Shown in pieces: positions 33,366-44,460 of a DNA stretch of 64,000 bases. The notes beneath the pieces were generated by a model. It worked only from the letters and a program-made list of their open reading frames with translations. It had not been told where the DNA came from and made no database searches. The stretch's first letter is position 1, and every line of letters starts with the position of its first letter. Made by a program: the position numbers and the translations under genes. The stretch covers positions 14,247,791 to 14,311,790 of the forward strand of contig CM041294.1 of NCBI GenBank assembly GCA_023052935.1, read 5' to 3'. This DNA comes from Piezodorus guildinii. Its lineage: Eukaryota > Arthropoda > Insecta > Hemiptera > Pentatomidae.

Positions 33366-33611
33366 CAAACCTAACCTGTACCACTACAGCCCAAATCGGA
33401 CTGTTTCTAGGTGAACGGCCGTGCAATGAGATGATTAGGCCTTAATCACGCTCAGCCGCCAGTTTCCCATTTTTTTAGGTCTCACTTTATAGAGGCTGGT
33501 CTACCCAGGAGAGTCTCCATACTCAAGGGTCCCCTTCGAATGAATTAACAGAATGAATGATATTCTGCCACAGCCGGATTCAAACCCAGGACCGGAACAT
33601 AGACTAGTGCT
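33366..33611 (-). mobile_element. SINE3 copy with 13-bp TSD
   Basis: Minus-oriented. The inverted head reads GAGCACTAGTCTATGTTCCG then the B box GGGTTTGAATCC; the body contains AGACTCTCCTGGGTAGACCA. It is flanked by perfect CTTTTTAATTTAA at 33353-33365 and 33612-33624. It differs from SINE1 and SINE2 except in the B-box region. Confidence 0.85.
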
Positions 33612-33737
33612 CTTTTTAATTTAATATCATAATTTTTTTTTGAACTAAAAACATTTGTAATAATTTGCAGCCTTTCCTTATAATTGTTATAGTTTTATTA
33701 GTTTGTTAGTGGAAAATACTGCAAACGATTTATATGT

Positions 33738-33956
33738 TAGTTAATTCATTTAACGTCACTTTATCTACTGTTGGCTAATCATGACGGTGCTGCAGTGTAG
33801 AGTCCTAAATTTTGCCTATCCAGGTTATTTAGATAGAGATCTTTAAACGATACTTTATCATCCTCATGTCTCGGACATCCATTTTACTATCGCTCCGAAG
33901 ACGACATACCAAGAATTTTTCACTTCCTTAAAAAACCTAAGGGTCAAAAACTCACT
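33738..33956 (-). mobile_element. SINE1 fragment
   Basis: Inverted SINE1 body: TTTAACGTCACTTT, GAGTCCTAAATTTTGCCTAT and CCAGGTTATTTAGATAGAGA, in the same order as at 13.0 kb. The tRNA-like head is missing. Confidence 0.8.
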
Positions 33957-34242
33957 ATTTTGATGTCTCTCTGGGGATTATATAACTTGAAGATGAAGTG
34001 TTGTTGAAACTAATGGATCTAAGTGTTTAAATAAAAATGATATACCTGAACAATAAATAAAAAGCATGTTATGCAGACTTTGTAATGTTCAAAATATTTG
34101 CCAGAACATTTACTTTATAATTATTTATTGAAAGTTACTACTGTAGTGATAATACAATAGATAAATAACTTGAAGGAAAAAAATGAAGAAAAAATGTAGA
34201 TAAACAGTCCGTTTTGATGCACTCGGTTGATATTTTAACCAT

Positions 34243-34640
34243 TAGGTCTCGAGGCCATCTTCTTTTCAGATGCCTAAATTAAAGTAATCTAGAGTGGGGA
34301 TTGAGTTTTTCATGGAAGGAATGATACCTGGTTTGAGCCAAATCAGCTACATATGGAACATTGAAGTCTTTTGGATTAATTTATTCGTCACAAAGGAGCG
34401 TTAAGGATTTTTTGAAAGAAATTTGGATTCTAAGGATTTGATACGGGACGAACTTGATGGTTTAGTAAAGTCCCAAAGCTCAACTCCGTAAGTCCAGATA
34501 GGCCTTATGATAGTCAAGTAGATGAGCCTTTTACAATTCACTGGAATTTGAGAGCGTCTGTCTAGTAAGTGTTGAAGTACAAAAAACATCGAGTAGTTTT
34601 AGTCTTGTATGCGGATTCCATGTTGTTTTTTCAAGTAGGA
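34243..34640 (-). pseudogene. J1 ORF2 3' fragment
   Basis: Minus strand reads LQHLLDRRSQIPVNCKRLIY, IRPIWTYGVELWDFTKPSSS and the diverged tail before a stop, with LKRRWPRDL recognisable at the left end. No poly(A) tail or TSD found. Confidence 0.8.
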
Positions 34641-35800
34641 GTCCCAGGTACGGATATGGGTAAGGACATTAAATATGCTTAGTATATAATTCAGTTTATT
34701 TGATGATTATAGTGTTACGTGGAGAAAAAAAAAATTAAATTATTATGAATTTGGGTTAAAATTAATGTTTTTTTTTAATACCTCGAAGAGGGTTACTCAA
34801 AATATAAAAATGTAAAAAAAAAAAAAAAAAAAAATTTAATAGACTTTTTTTTTTTTCGTGAGTGTTGTGTAGAATGTTTTTAGGAACCGCGAGAAGCGAC
34901 TTGTAAGTGAATGAAGAAAAAAATTTTGAAGTGTAGTTCAAAAAGTAAGGGTTGTGGCGAGTGACACTCGATCGGACTAGGTACGAAGTCTGATCCAAGT
35001 GGAAAAGGAGCTACCAGAAAAGGAGATCGTTTCTCGAGGCAAACAAACACAGGAACAAGGTGATTTATTTTTGTAAATAAACTTATAACCTGAGTGGTTA
35101 AGGTTCCGAAAGATAAAGGACAAATAATTGTTTTTAACACAAACAAACAAATAAATTTGGATATAAGTAGAAATAAGTTTTCCTTTCTTTTTTTTCTTTT
35201 TTTTTTTTTGTTGTTGTTAAAGAATCATTTATTTTGTCTTACTATTAGAAATAAAGTTTTGTATTTTTTTTTGTTTAGTAATATTTTTTTAAATATTTTC
35301 TATTTAATATTAACCTTAACAAGGTAACATTGTAAAACCGTGTCGAATCTAATACTGTGTAAAGGTTATGGTGACGTCATATGAGTCCTTAGCTTATGGG
35401 ATAGATAGATGAATTCAGATGTGAGGTAACGAGTTCGTAACCACCTGTTATTTAATAATTGTTTTTTTGTTTGTAAATTTATTTTTAATTCTTTATTTAT
35501 TTTCATTAAAAATATTATTAATTTAAAGGTTAAATTTATTAATCGCTATTTACCTTATTTCTTTTTTTTTAACAAATAGCGTGGCGCTCGAGATAAATGT
35601 ATTGTGGAACCCGCCCGTCTCCACTGAGTATCTGGGGCATAGTTACGGTTAGGGGATTCGTTTTTTTTTTAAATTAAAATTAATTCTTTTTGCAAACAAC
35701 CGTAACAATAGAATCCCGTAGAAAAATTATTTCGTACAAATCTATCGATGAAGCAAGAAATATGCTTTATTTATCCTTCTTGAATTTTAGTTCAATCTCT
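34641..35800. other. Low-complexity A/T-rich spacer
   Basis: Several long A or T runs (34815-34834, 34846-34856, 35188-35208). The open frames here are F/K-rich products of these runs. Bases 35580-35650 are less AT-rich, with no identity assigned. Confidence 0.45.
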
Positions 35801-35805
35801 GTTAG

Positions 35806-36111
35806 CGAATCAACAAATACTATCTGATAGTTTATAATCCTACTCATGCCTACATCCTGCAGGAAGTCGATGACACCAGATTAACAATCAGTATGAATAG
35901 AGAACGGCACAGAGAAGTGAGAGAGGCTTCGACGATAAGGTGGAGAAGAGGCATGTCGGTGCATGGAGTACCTCCGATAGCGAGGTCCATCCTGGAGATA
36001 GGGCACGGCTCCAGGCACCTGCCGCATCTGCCGATAGCCCCATCCTGGTCGTCATATCTTCCAGGGCGGTTATCTGGAGGTTCGTCTGCGGCAGAATGGG
36101 ATCTATAGGTT
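35806..36111 (+). CDS. Unrecognised GC-richer coding stretch, possible host exon
   Basis: A frame open from about 35806 reads YYLIVYNPTHAYILQEVDDT, RLTISMNRERHREVREASTI, RWRRGMSVHGVPPIARSILE, IGHGSRHLPHLPIAPSWSSY then LPGRLSGGSSAAEWDL and a stop. It is distinctly richer in G and C than its neighbours, has high-complexity composition and resembles none of the repeats here. A T-rich tract and AG (ATCTCTGTTAG, about 35795-35805) lies directly before it, as at a splice acceptor. The overlapping minus-strand frame (35850-36143) is probably a shadow. No domain recognised; a TE-derived origin is also possible. Confidence 0.35.
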
Positions 36112-36700
36112 ATAGCAGATGGCGAACCCTTAGGTCTTTTCAATAGAATAGATATAACACCCTGAGTGAAGAAAAAAACAACATATTTTAATAAGGACTA
36201 AGAAGGGCGTAACCTTAGTGACCTCATAGTTGAAAGCATTCAGTACGGATCCAGCCTCTGCGGTTTGAGTTTTATTTTCTTGTGATTCCTGGGAATGAAT
36301 CTATAAACTTTAGTTGGTTATTTATCTATGAGATATAGGTAAATATTGGGCATGCGTAGGTAAGAATTTCGGTTCGTAAACAAGCCTTAAATAGCAATAA
36401 TTTATTAGTTACATTTAATTTAGAGTGTCTGTTAAAATATGGATATATAGTTCACAACGCTGTGTTGGTTACTATTCATCGTTTCTAGAACCATCTAAGA
36501 AAAAGGAGAAAAAACTTTGCTAAACCATCATGATCAGTTTATTTATCCTTTTTAACATACTTTAATTTTTATTAAAAATTTACTTTTGATGTTTTCAGTA
36601 TGTTATGCTCATGTGAAACAAAAATATAATGGAATATGCCAGTATGTGAAACAATCTGTATGTAATTTAAAAGTTTTTTAATTATTGAAATAATAATAAT
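36112..36700. other. Unassigned spacer
   Basis: No coding or repeat match between the possible exon and the RTE-like fragment. Confidence 0.4.
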
Positions 36701-36702
36701 AA

Positions 36703-37249
36703 TAATACCCGAAGGTTCGATGCCGATACCACCAAATTCCGCCTGCACAGACTCGTCCAATGTTCACCGTTCAAGCCCAAGCGACCGAGATCAGCTTTAA
36801 CGCAATCCTCCCATCGAATCTTCGGCCTACCTTTCGGACGCCTACCAGTCGGATCAGGGAATACCAACTTTCTCGGAATCCGTTCCTCAGCGAGCCCGAC
36901 AACTTTTAGTCTCCGCGATGCTATCAGCTCAATTATATTTACAGGGTACAAGCTCCGCGATTCCGCGTTGTGCAGCCTTCTAGACTCGCTATTGGCCTCA
37001 TCTCTTTTCAGACCAAATATTGTACGCAGTACCTTATTTTCGAAAACCTTAAGCCGTTGTTCATCCTTCAAAGTAAGCGGCCACGTTTCACATCCGTATA
37101 GAACCGTCGGAAGAATAATAGTTTTATAGATTCTGACCTTTAAGTTTTTAGACAGAAGTCGTGAGCTAAGTAATTTAGTGAATGAATAATAACACGCATT
37201 TCCCGCCTTTATCCTGGACTTTATTTCTTCCTGGATTTCATTTTTGTAA
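36703..37249 (-). pseudogene. RTE-like LINE ORF2 3' fragment
   Basis: Same family as the two palindrome arms. Minus strand encodes LKVFENKVLRTIFGLKRDEA, LYPVNIIELIASRRLK, EERIPRKLVFPDPTGRRPKG and RPKIRWEDCVKADLGRLGLN up to the end. A small deletion removes the W-S-K segment before VVGLAEERIP. The 3' end is an ATT repeat at 36690-36706. 5'-truncated within the RT thumb. Confidence 0.88.
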
Positions 37250-37317
37250 TTATTATATGTTAAAATATTTTTATTACATTTATAATAGTACGGGATAAGT
37301 ATTGATCCATAATAATA

Positions 37318-38572
37318 ATTATTAAATATTTGGGTGTTGTTCTTACACCAACATTATCATTGAAAAAACATTTGCAGCAGAAGCTATCAAAAGCTAAAAT
37401 TGCAATAAACTCTATATGGAAAAATTTACTACTAAACAATAGTATACCCTACAAATCTAAAATTCAAGCATTCAATGCTGTTTTTAAATCATTCATAGGA
37501 TATGGTGCCGAAGCATGGGGAAGTAAAGAATATATTGAAAGTGAAAAACTTCTGTATTACTTCATTAAGAAATTATTTAGCTTGCCGCAAGCTACCCCGT
37601 CCTACTTAATACATTTAGAACCAAAATAGTCCCAATGTTTATAGAAACCTTAAAAATACAGCATAGTTATATTATCACAGTTAAAAACCTGACAAAAAAT
37701 AGGCTACCATATTTATTAAACAATGAAGTTGTTAAACAAAAGGTATATTGGATAAAGGATTTAAGAGAAATAGCTGAAAAACATAATATTGACATAGACA
37801 TTAAACTTGACAATCAAAATAAATGGGATTTAATCCTACAGGAATTTAGAGTATCGTTAACAGAACTTTACAGATTAAAATACGTACATAAGGCTTCAGT
37901 TTCGGAAAAAATGTATCTATATAAAAACTTAAATTATGATTATGGATCACATTACCTTGATGATAATAAAATAAACTTTAATGGGGTTAAATGGATATTC
38001 AAAGTTAGATGTGAACTTCTTTATCTCAACTACAACATATTTTATTCAAATAGTAGTGTGATGTGTTGTTTGTGCAATAAAAATGAAACAGAAAATACAT
38101 TTCATTTCCTGGCTGCATGTCCGATTCTGTCTGAAATTAGAAAAAAATTGTTTCGGAAAGAGTTCTCTAAAAGTTGATGATGTGATAAAATGTCTTAATG
38201 GTGATAACTGGGTGTCTGTGTACAATTTTTGTAAAATAGCATGGCCTTATAGATATAGGCTTATTAAGGAATTTAATTATAATTGAAAAAAAAAAAAACT
38301 CAAATGTGTAATATTATTTGATATGATTGATTATTGTTTTGTTTTTTCTGTTGTTTTATTTATAAGTTAATACAGTTAGAAGGTGAATAGAATAAGTAAG
38401 TAACCTGTTTGACGATTGTATAATTTTGTAAAACTTTTCAGATCGGCTCCGGGCTCACGGTCTAAAAGACCATAGTTCTACAAATGTTTTTTATTTGAAA
38501 TATTTGTTTTTCTTGTTGTAATATGCTTAAAGAAATAAAAAACAGTTATCTATCTATCTATCTATCTATCTA
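37318..38572 (+). pseudogene. Unclassified non-LTR retrotransposon ORF2 end with CCHC motif
   Basis: Frames 37330-37629 and 37635-38177, separated by one stop, read YLGVVLTPTLSLKKHLQQKL then SKAKIAINSIWKNLL, FKSFIGYGAEAWGSKEYIES and LPYLLNNEVVKQKVYWIKDL. They end in CCLCNKNETENTFHFLAACP, a C-x2-C...H-x4-C zinc-binding motif of the type found near the C terminus of several LINE clades. The frame shifts once more before ending in WPYRYRLIKEFNYN at 38285. The 3' UTR ends in a CTAT microsatellite (38546-38572). Only one stop and one shift in about 320 codons suggests a recent insertion. Clade undetermined. Confidence 0.75.
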
Positions 38573-39060
38573 ATAATTATTATCTTCTGGTACAGATAGG
38601 TACTTTGTTGTTACTATTATTATCAGGTACGTCATTAGACACTCGAAAGTGTTCGGTAGGAAGAAGCCAGGGGGCTGAGCGGGATCTTCACCTCGATGGT
38701 GGAGCGGTCATCTCTAAACACGGTGATTAAAGCCATTAGTGCTAAGTACTGGGGGTCTGTAGTTACCTTAGGCCACATCTCGTCTTAATTATTCAAAAAA
38801 ATCTTTATACCCATACCCATACAATTATTGGACCACCCAAACCGCCTCTACCAGAGACTCCTATTTGGTATCGTGTTCTAGATCTGAGAATAAGTTACAG
38901 CCCAAAGTAGATCTGTTTCGGTAACTCTTCCATCAATGGTAAGAAGTCTGTGGTCATTTTTTTCCTTATATCAATAAATTCTAAGAAACGGTAGATCTCA
39001 TATAATTATTAAGGTAGATTTCGGGCTGAATAAATTCTTCCATAAATACTCAATTTTTTA
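38573..39060. other. Unassigned spacer with a GC-richer patch
   Basis: Bases 38640-38780 are less AT-rich but match nothing else in the window. Confidence 0.4.
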
Positions 39061-39156
39061 TTTCATCAGCATGACGTTTCGGGATATTCTCCCATTTTCA
39101 GAAGTCTACAAAGTAAATTAAGCGATTACCATTACGTTAAGAAATACTAAACTTAA

Positions 39157-39441
39157 GTAAATGGTTTAAAAAATAGTACTAGAACTAAACAGCACAAAAG
39201 TAATTGTAACAACAGTAAACATATAAACACAACTGCTTTATCACAACATAGCATACATTTAAAACATAAGTTTGATCTCAATAGACCACAAATTTTGGAA
39301 ATAGTCAAAAATAAACAAAATAGAAAAACCATAGAGGCTATATATATCAATAAAAATATAGATAACACCGTGAATTTTAAAACTGACTCTAGACATTTAA
39401 GTTACCACTATTCTGATTTAATGAAAAAATTAAAAATATAA
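39157..39441 (+). pseudogene. Penelope-like element GIY-YIG endonuclease C-terminal remnant
   Basis: The frame open from 39157 to the stop at 39439 reads ALSQHSIHLKHKFDLNRPQI then LEIVKNKQNRKTIEAIYI, and NKNIDNTVNFKTDSRHLSYH. The order H--H-FD----ILE---N-RK--EA-YI then VNF-TD---LS--Y is that of the Penelope-like GIY-YIG domain after its first half; the E of EAIYI would be the conserved metal-binding Glu. The GIY and YIG parts are absent or unreadable. An ACGTTTCGGG...TTTTCAG motif lies upstream at 39073-39104. Confidence 0.7.
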
Positions 39442-39618
39442 TCAAAATAATTAATAATAAAATGTTTTAAAGAATTTTACAATATGAAATAACAATAACC
39501 ATATACAAGTTAAAAATTGGTCTAATTCTTAATCCAGTTGAGGACAAAGATCAGAGTAATACTATCTGATGTATTTAAATATTGACTTCATTTTTACTAA
39601 TTTACCTAGACACAAGGT

Positions 39619-40110
39619 TTGGATACCAAACTGCTTATTTATAAAACCTTAATTCGTCCTGTTCTTACCTACGCTTCTCAGACCTGGACTATCTCAGCGA
39701 AAAATTGAAATAGCCTGCTAACCTACGAAAGAAAAATCTTGAGGAGAATATTTAGCCCTGTGAGAGATGGAAATGGATGAAGAATTAGGAGGAACAGGGA
39801 ACTTCATGACCTTTTTGGGGAAATGGATCTCTTGAAATTTGTAAAGCTGGGAAGGCTCAGTTGGGCTGGCCATGCCGCAAGGATGCAAGGGGAAGAACTG
39901 CCCAAAAGAGCTTTGGAAACCCCCATTCACAGTACCCAACGAACCGGTAGGCCGAGGCTGCGATGGGTTGATGGAGTAGCGGCGGACGCAGGCACGGAGC
40001 CTGTTGCGAGTCAAGAACTGGAGAGCGGCAGCACAGAATGGCGGTGGCTCATTGGAGGGAGCCTAGACCCACCAAGGGTTGTAGAGCCACGCAGATAGAT
40101 AGAGAGATCT
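39619..40110 (+). pseudogene. Second RTE-like LINE family, ORF2 C-terminal remnant
   Basis: Reads LLIYKTLIRPVLTYASQTWT, a stop, then TYERKILRRIFSPVRDGNG, a stop, RRNRELHDLFGEMDLLKFVK, LGRLSWAGHAARMQGEELPK, RTGRPRLRWVDGVAADAGT and finally EWRWLIGGSLDPPRVVEPR. The same scaffold as other RTE-like tails but clearly another family from the copies at 6.5, 7.7, 36.7 and 43.7 kb. It ends in a GATA repeat. The last 91 codons are uninterrupted; upstream there are two stops. Confidence 0.85.
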
Positions 40111-40221
40111 TGTATCAAAGTTCACATATATCAAAATCTTTCTTTCTACTTACGATAATATTCGGCAATAAAAACAGTTTACCTATAATGATTAATATTA
40201 CAATAAAACATATTATATTTG

Positions 40222-40410
40222 TCAATTTACGTTACTGAGGCTAGTCGGACTATGAAAAGTAAGATTCGTAAATTTGCCCTATTCAGGTTTAATTAGAATA
40301 GTGATCTATAACAGTAACTGTTTATCGCACAGGCTCGTGACCCCCATTTAACGTTTCATTCGAAGGAAGGCATAACCAAGGATTTTTTACTCCCTTTGTT
40401 ACTTTTTCTA
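40222..40410 (-). mobile_element. SINE1 fragment
   Basis: Inverted SINE1 body: TAAATTTGCCCTATTCAGGT, CGCACAGGCTCGTGAC, CCCATTTAACGTTTCATTCG and CCAAGGATTTTTTACTCCCT. Both ends worn. Confidence 0.75.
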
Positions 40411-41815
40411 CTGTCTTAAGCAAAAAATATTATCATTAGCTAAATCAAACGATGATTGAAACTCTACCATCATGAAAAAAGAATCTGAAATCATGAAACA
40501 AAACATATTTGTATCCATATGTACTTTGGAAATATTGTATATAAATAAATAAAGATTCTATATTCTACACTCCTTTTAAAAGGAATCTGCCGGGTTTGGT
40601 TGTTGCTATTATGCAAGTCATTACAACACAGCTGATCCCTGTTATATTTATTGGGCCATATTACAAAGATATATTACGATTACATGTTACTGAGAAATAA
40701 TAAATTAATTTATTACAAGGGTACTTTGAACAATACTTACAATACTTCCGGAGAACTTATAGAAAAAAAAAAAATATGAGAGATCACAACGCTCCTATCT
40801 TCATCGAGTTACCGGTTATTAGCCGGTTGACCAAAACTAACATTGTGTTTAAATGTTTTGTTTAAATTAATATGCAAATTTTGTGAGAAAAAAATAACAT
40901 TCTTAATAAGTTACTTGCTTTATTTTTAATAAATAAATTTTGGGTGACAATTAAATATTGAAACGACTCCAATGAAAAATTAGATCTTTTGGATTTATTA
41001 CCGTAAAGTATGATTTATAGGAATAAGAGTAACCTTAAAATTTATGTTTCGTTTTTTTTTTTTTTTTTTAAGGTTCCGGAAAAAGATCAAAGACACATGT
41101 TGCGGTGTTGATGAATATCTATAAAAAGGCATTAGATCGAATATCGGCAGTACTTCTCACGAGACAGTGGTTCCCAAGGTCTGTTGGAATTCCTCATTTA
41201 TTCTCTCTGCTGTTTACTTAGTCCTCCCAAAAAGCAGGAATGTCATCAGGGGAATAATAAATTAAAAAATCCATTTTTTTTTTTTTTTTTTTTTTTTTTT
41301 GTAACGATATTTAATAAGTTTCTTCTATAAATAACTCAAGTATCTTGTTACGATTTATTTTTACGATCCATATCTGTATTCCAATATATCAAAAGACTAT
41401 TGCCTTGAACATATTTGTACAGTGTCTATGTTTATCAGATTATATAGTAGCTTTCATAAATCTCAGTAAAGTTTTCATCCAATTCGTTATCCTAAATTTA
41501 GTGTCTGCTTAATCAACTAAGAAGGGTTAAATGATTGCTTCGCTAAGGGTACCTTTAAATATGACAAGTTTGAAAAAGAATCAAAAGAAACTAACATATC
41601 AAAGTATTAATTTGAAGAAAAAAATACATATATAAAAACTATCAAATTTCAACTAATTTTGATTAATGTAAGATATAAAAACTTTAAATTTGCTCGGGGT
41701 CATTCCATGCGGATTCATCCAGAAATTTTAAAATTCTATAGACAAAAAAAAAATTGTTGATTTGAAAATACCTCAATTATATTTATTTATATAAGTATAT
41801 TTTTACGTTTTATTT
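40411..41815. other. AT-rich spacer with a 27-base T run
   Basis: T-run at 41274-41300. No gene or known repeat seen elsewhere in this stretch. Confidence 0.45.
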
Positions 41816-41816
41816 A

Positions 41817-41884
41817 TTTTTTTTTTTAACATCATTTATTGAAATTTACAACTGTACTTCAAGGTACAACAGGTAAATGTGACG
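41817..41884 (-). pseudogene. J1 3'-terminal scrap
   Basis: TTTTTAACATCATTTATTGA and AATTTACAACTGTAC match the inverted 3' end of J1 at 23.62 and 49.68 kb. It faces the plus-strand J1 remnant 55 bases on. Confidence 0.7.
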
Positions 41885-41937
41885 AAAGTTAATTGGCGTG
41901 ATACAAACTTAATTGATTATAAATTTAATTTACCAAG

Positions 41938-43100
41938 AAACTTCGACCGAGTCTGGCATCCAGTCATACCTCTCTGACCGATCCACCAAAATAAGCCATA
42001 ATCGTTCTTATTCATCTCTTTTTACCCAGCCTGCTGGGGTTCCTCAAGGCAGTATCCTAGCAGTCATCCTTTACACATTCCTTTCTACCTATGCCGATGA
42101 AACTTGCGTCTCATAAGTTAATAACGATCCTACAATCGCTCCTCAAACTCTCCAATCCCAAATCAAAGACCTCAATGCATGGTGTCTGAATTGGCGAATT
42201 AAAATATATTCCAACAAATCACACCAAATAACTTTTATTTTTTCTCTTAAACCTATGACATCCTGACCTACAGAATCCTTTAATAATATCCCGTTTTTCC
42301 CGGTTGAACAGATCCGCTACCTAGGACTCCTACTTGACAGACGTCTAACATGGAATCCACACACTAGAATGAAACAAGATATTGCGCGCAGATTTCGGTT
42401 ACTTCAGGGGCCACCCATAGCGTAGTGGTTAGCATAACAGCTTTCTATGCCAAAGGTCGCGGGTTCAAACCCGCGTGTGGCCCTATTTTTTAATGGGAGT
42501 AAAAAATCCTTAGTTATGCCGACCTTCGGAGGGGACGTTAAAAGGTGGTATATAGCCTGTGCGATTTCAGGTACTCGTTAAAGATCCCTATTCTAATAAA
42601 ACCTGGATAGGCAAAATTTAGGACTCCCACTGTAGCATCATCAGATTAGCCATAGCAGCATAAAAGTGGCGTTAAATTAAAAAACGAATTAACAAACAAA
42701 CAATCTCAGTTACTTCAACACTTACTGGAAAGACGTTCTAACCTTCCACTCAACTGCAAAAGGCTCATATATATAAAACCATCATAAGGCCTATGTGGAC
42801 TTGAGCTTTGGACTCTATTAAACCATCAAATTCTTACAATCCTTACGATCCAAAATTCTTCGAAAAAATCCTTAACGCTCCTTACTATGTCACGAATAAG
42901 GTCATCCATAAAGTTGTTGATTTGGCCCGAATCAGGTATCATTCCTTCCATGACAAACCCTACTCTTACTCTAACCCCCTTGTTTCAATCCTTGCTTCTT
43001 ATTTCATTCCTTACAATCCTCCGAGGCGTCTGAAAAGAAGATGGCCTAGAGACCTTCTAGTTTGATTGATACAGAGTGTCCACATTAAAACATTTTTAAG
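41938..43100 (+). pseudogene. J1 ORF2 remnant split by a SINE1
   Basis: Reads FDRVWHP, a deletion, then SYLSDRSTKISHNRSYSSLF, TQPAGVPQGSILAVILYTF and STYADETCVS (the second catalytic Asp of YADD is Glu here). Later come LRYLGLLLDRRLTWNPHTR-like sequence, LQHLLERRSNLPL, and at 42808-43065 SYFIPYNPPRRLKRRWPRDL. SINE1 splits it at 42407. Multiple stops. Confidence 0.85.
42407..42708 (+). mobile_element. SINE1, best-preserved copy, with 9-bp TSD
   Basis: tRNA-like head GGGCCACCCATAGCGTAGTG with A box TAGCGTAGTGG, B box GGTTCAAACCC at about 42452, then a body with TGGGAGTAAAAAATCCTTAG, AAACCTGGATAGGCAAAATT and a tail ending AACAAACAAACAATCTCA. The direct repeat GTTACTTCA lies at 42398-42406 and 42709-42717 and is part of the interrupted J1 coding sequence. 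It serves as the reference copy for the family. Confidence 0.92.
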
Positions 43101-43670
43101 TATTTTTTTTTATGATACTATATTACTTATTTTTGTATCAACCAAGTTGTGTTTCATCTCCCGTTTTCTGATTCTATAAATACATAATAATAAAATTATT
43201 TTACAATATGATCAACTGATGAAGTTATTTTGCTCTGAACCTACCTACTGTACTCAGATTGTTTTTATAGAGAGAAGGGAAGAGATAATAAACATTTTGA
43301 AAGATTGCTTTTGGCAAAAATAAGCAGTTGAAAAAGTTGTATACTATGTAATAGATGACGACAAGTGCCTTAGCGAGGATAATGAGAGAACAGATGGGGT
43401 GTCCCCCGAGAGGAAGCGCTGAGCCCTATATTGACTCCAATGTTTACCTAATGAGGGCCGCGGCAGATGGCCACTGACGGCTTCATCCGATCAGCGATGG
43501 TGGTTTTTTGAGGGGGTGGGGAATTAGAAAGTAAGCTGAGAGTGGCAGGGGTGGCTTATCCTTGCGGATCTCCCGAATAAGATTTTTTAGTGGGTTAGGT
43601 AGAAATTAGAATTAGAAATTAGAAATTTCTCGTTAGGTATATTTCTATAACTATTCCTTCCTTCTTTTAT
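43101..43670. other. Spacer with a GC-richer patch
   Basis: Bases 43380-43600 are less AT-rich (GGGGTGTCCCCCGAGAGG, GAGGGCCGCGGCAGATGG) and contain no long frame. It could be a TE 5' region; no match within the window. Confidence 0.4.
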
Positions 43671-43672
43671 GA

Positions 43673-44223
43673 AATCCAGGAAGAAATAAAGTCCCGGTTA
43701 AAGGAAGGAAATGCGTGTTATTATTCAGTTGCTAAATTACTTAGCTCGCGGCTTATGTCTAAAAACTTAAAGGTTAGAATTTATAAAACTATTATTCTTC
43801 CAACGTTTCTTTAAGGATGCGAAACGTGGCCGCTTACTTTGAAGGATGAACAACGGCTTAAGGTTTTCTAAAATAAGGTACTGCGTAAAATATTTGTTCC
43901 GAAGAGAGACGAGACCACTGGGGAGTTTAGGAGGTTGCACAACGCGGAATTGCGGAGTATGTACCCTGAGTTGATAGCATCGCGGAGACTCAAATGAGCG
44001 AGTAAAGTTGTTGGGCTCGCTGAGGAACGGATTCCCAGAAAGTTGGTATTCATTGAACCGACTGGTAGGCATCCGAAAGTTAGGCCGAAGTGTCGATGGG
44101 AGGATTGCATTAAGGCTGATCTCGAGGGCTTGGGCTTCACCGGCGAACATTGGACGAGTCTGTGCAGGCGAAGTTTGATGGTATCGGCATCGAACTTTCG
44201 GGTTCGGTAAGCCTATTATTATT
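43673..44223 (+). pseudogene. RTE-like LINE ORF2 3' fragment
   Basis: Plus-strand copy of the same family as 7.7-8.7 kb, starting at the KSRLKEGNACYYSVAKLL segment. The sequence then shows a stop where the palindrome copy has YGCETWPL, NKVLRKIF broken by another stop, a 15-base loss near 43960 and ATTATTATT at the 3' end. Nucleotide similarity is high but coding is destroyed. Confidence 0.85.
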
Positions 44224-44288
44224 ATTCCTTCCTTCTTTTAAACTACTGATACATTTAAGGCTTTGTATGAAATAAAGGTAATTCGAAA

Positions 44289-44460
44289 AAATCTGGTGCT
44301 CGTGACTCACGACTTTCACGTACCTCCGTTGCTCAAACCAGTTTTGAAAATTTATAAATAAATAGTTAGAGATGAAAAAAAAAATTAAAACATTAATTAC
44401 ATTAAGTTTCCATAGAAACATGTGTTTTGTTAAGTTATCTTCATCTCCTTCTATATTTAT
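44289..44460 (+). mobile_element. Family F head fragment
   Basis: AAAATCTGGTGCTCGTGACT, CACGACTTTCACGTACCTCC, AGTTAGAGATGAAAAAA and CATAGAAACATGTGTTTTGT are the start of the F unit; it breaks off near 44460. Confidence 0.75.

Noticed and set aside
35850..36143. 97-codon minus-strand frame opposite the possible exon
   Set aside because: The plus frame has more protein-like composition and a splice-like upstream tract. Only one strand is likely to be real and the minus frame looks like its shadow.
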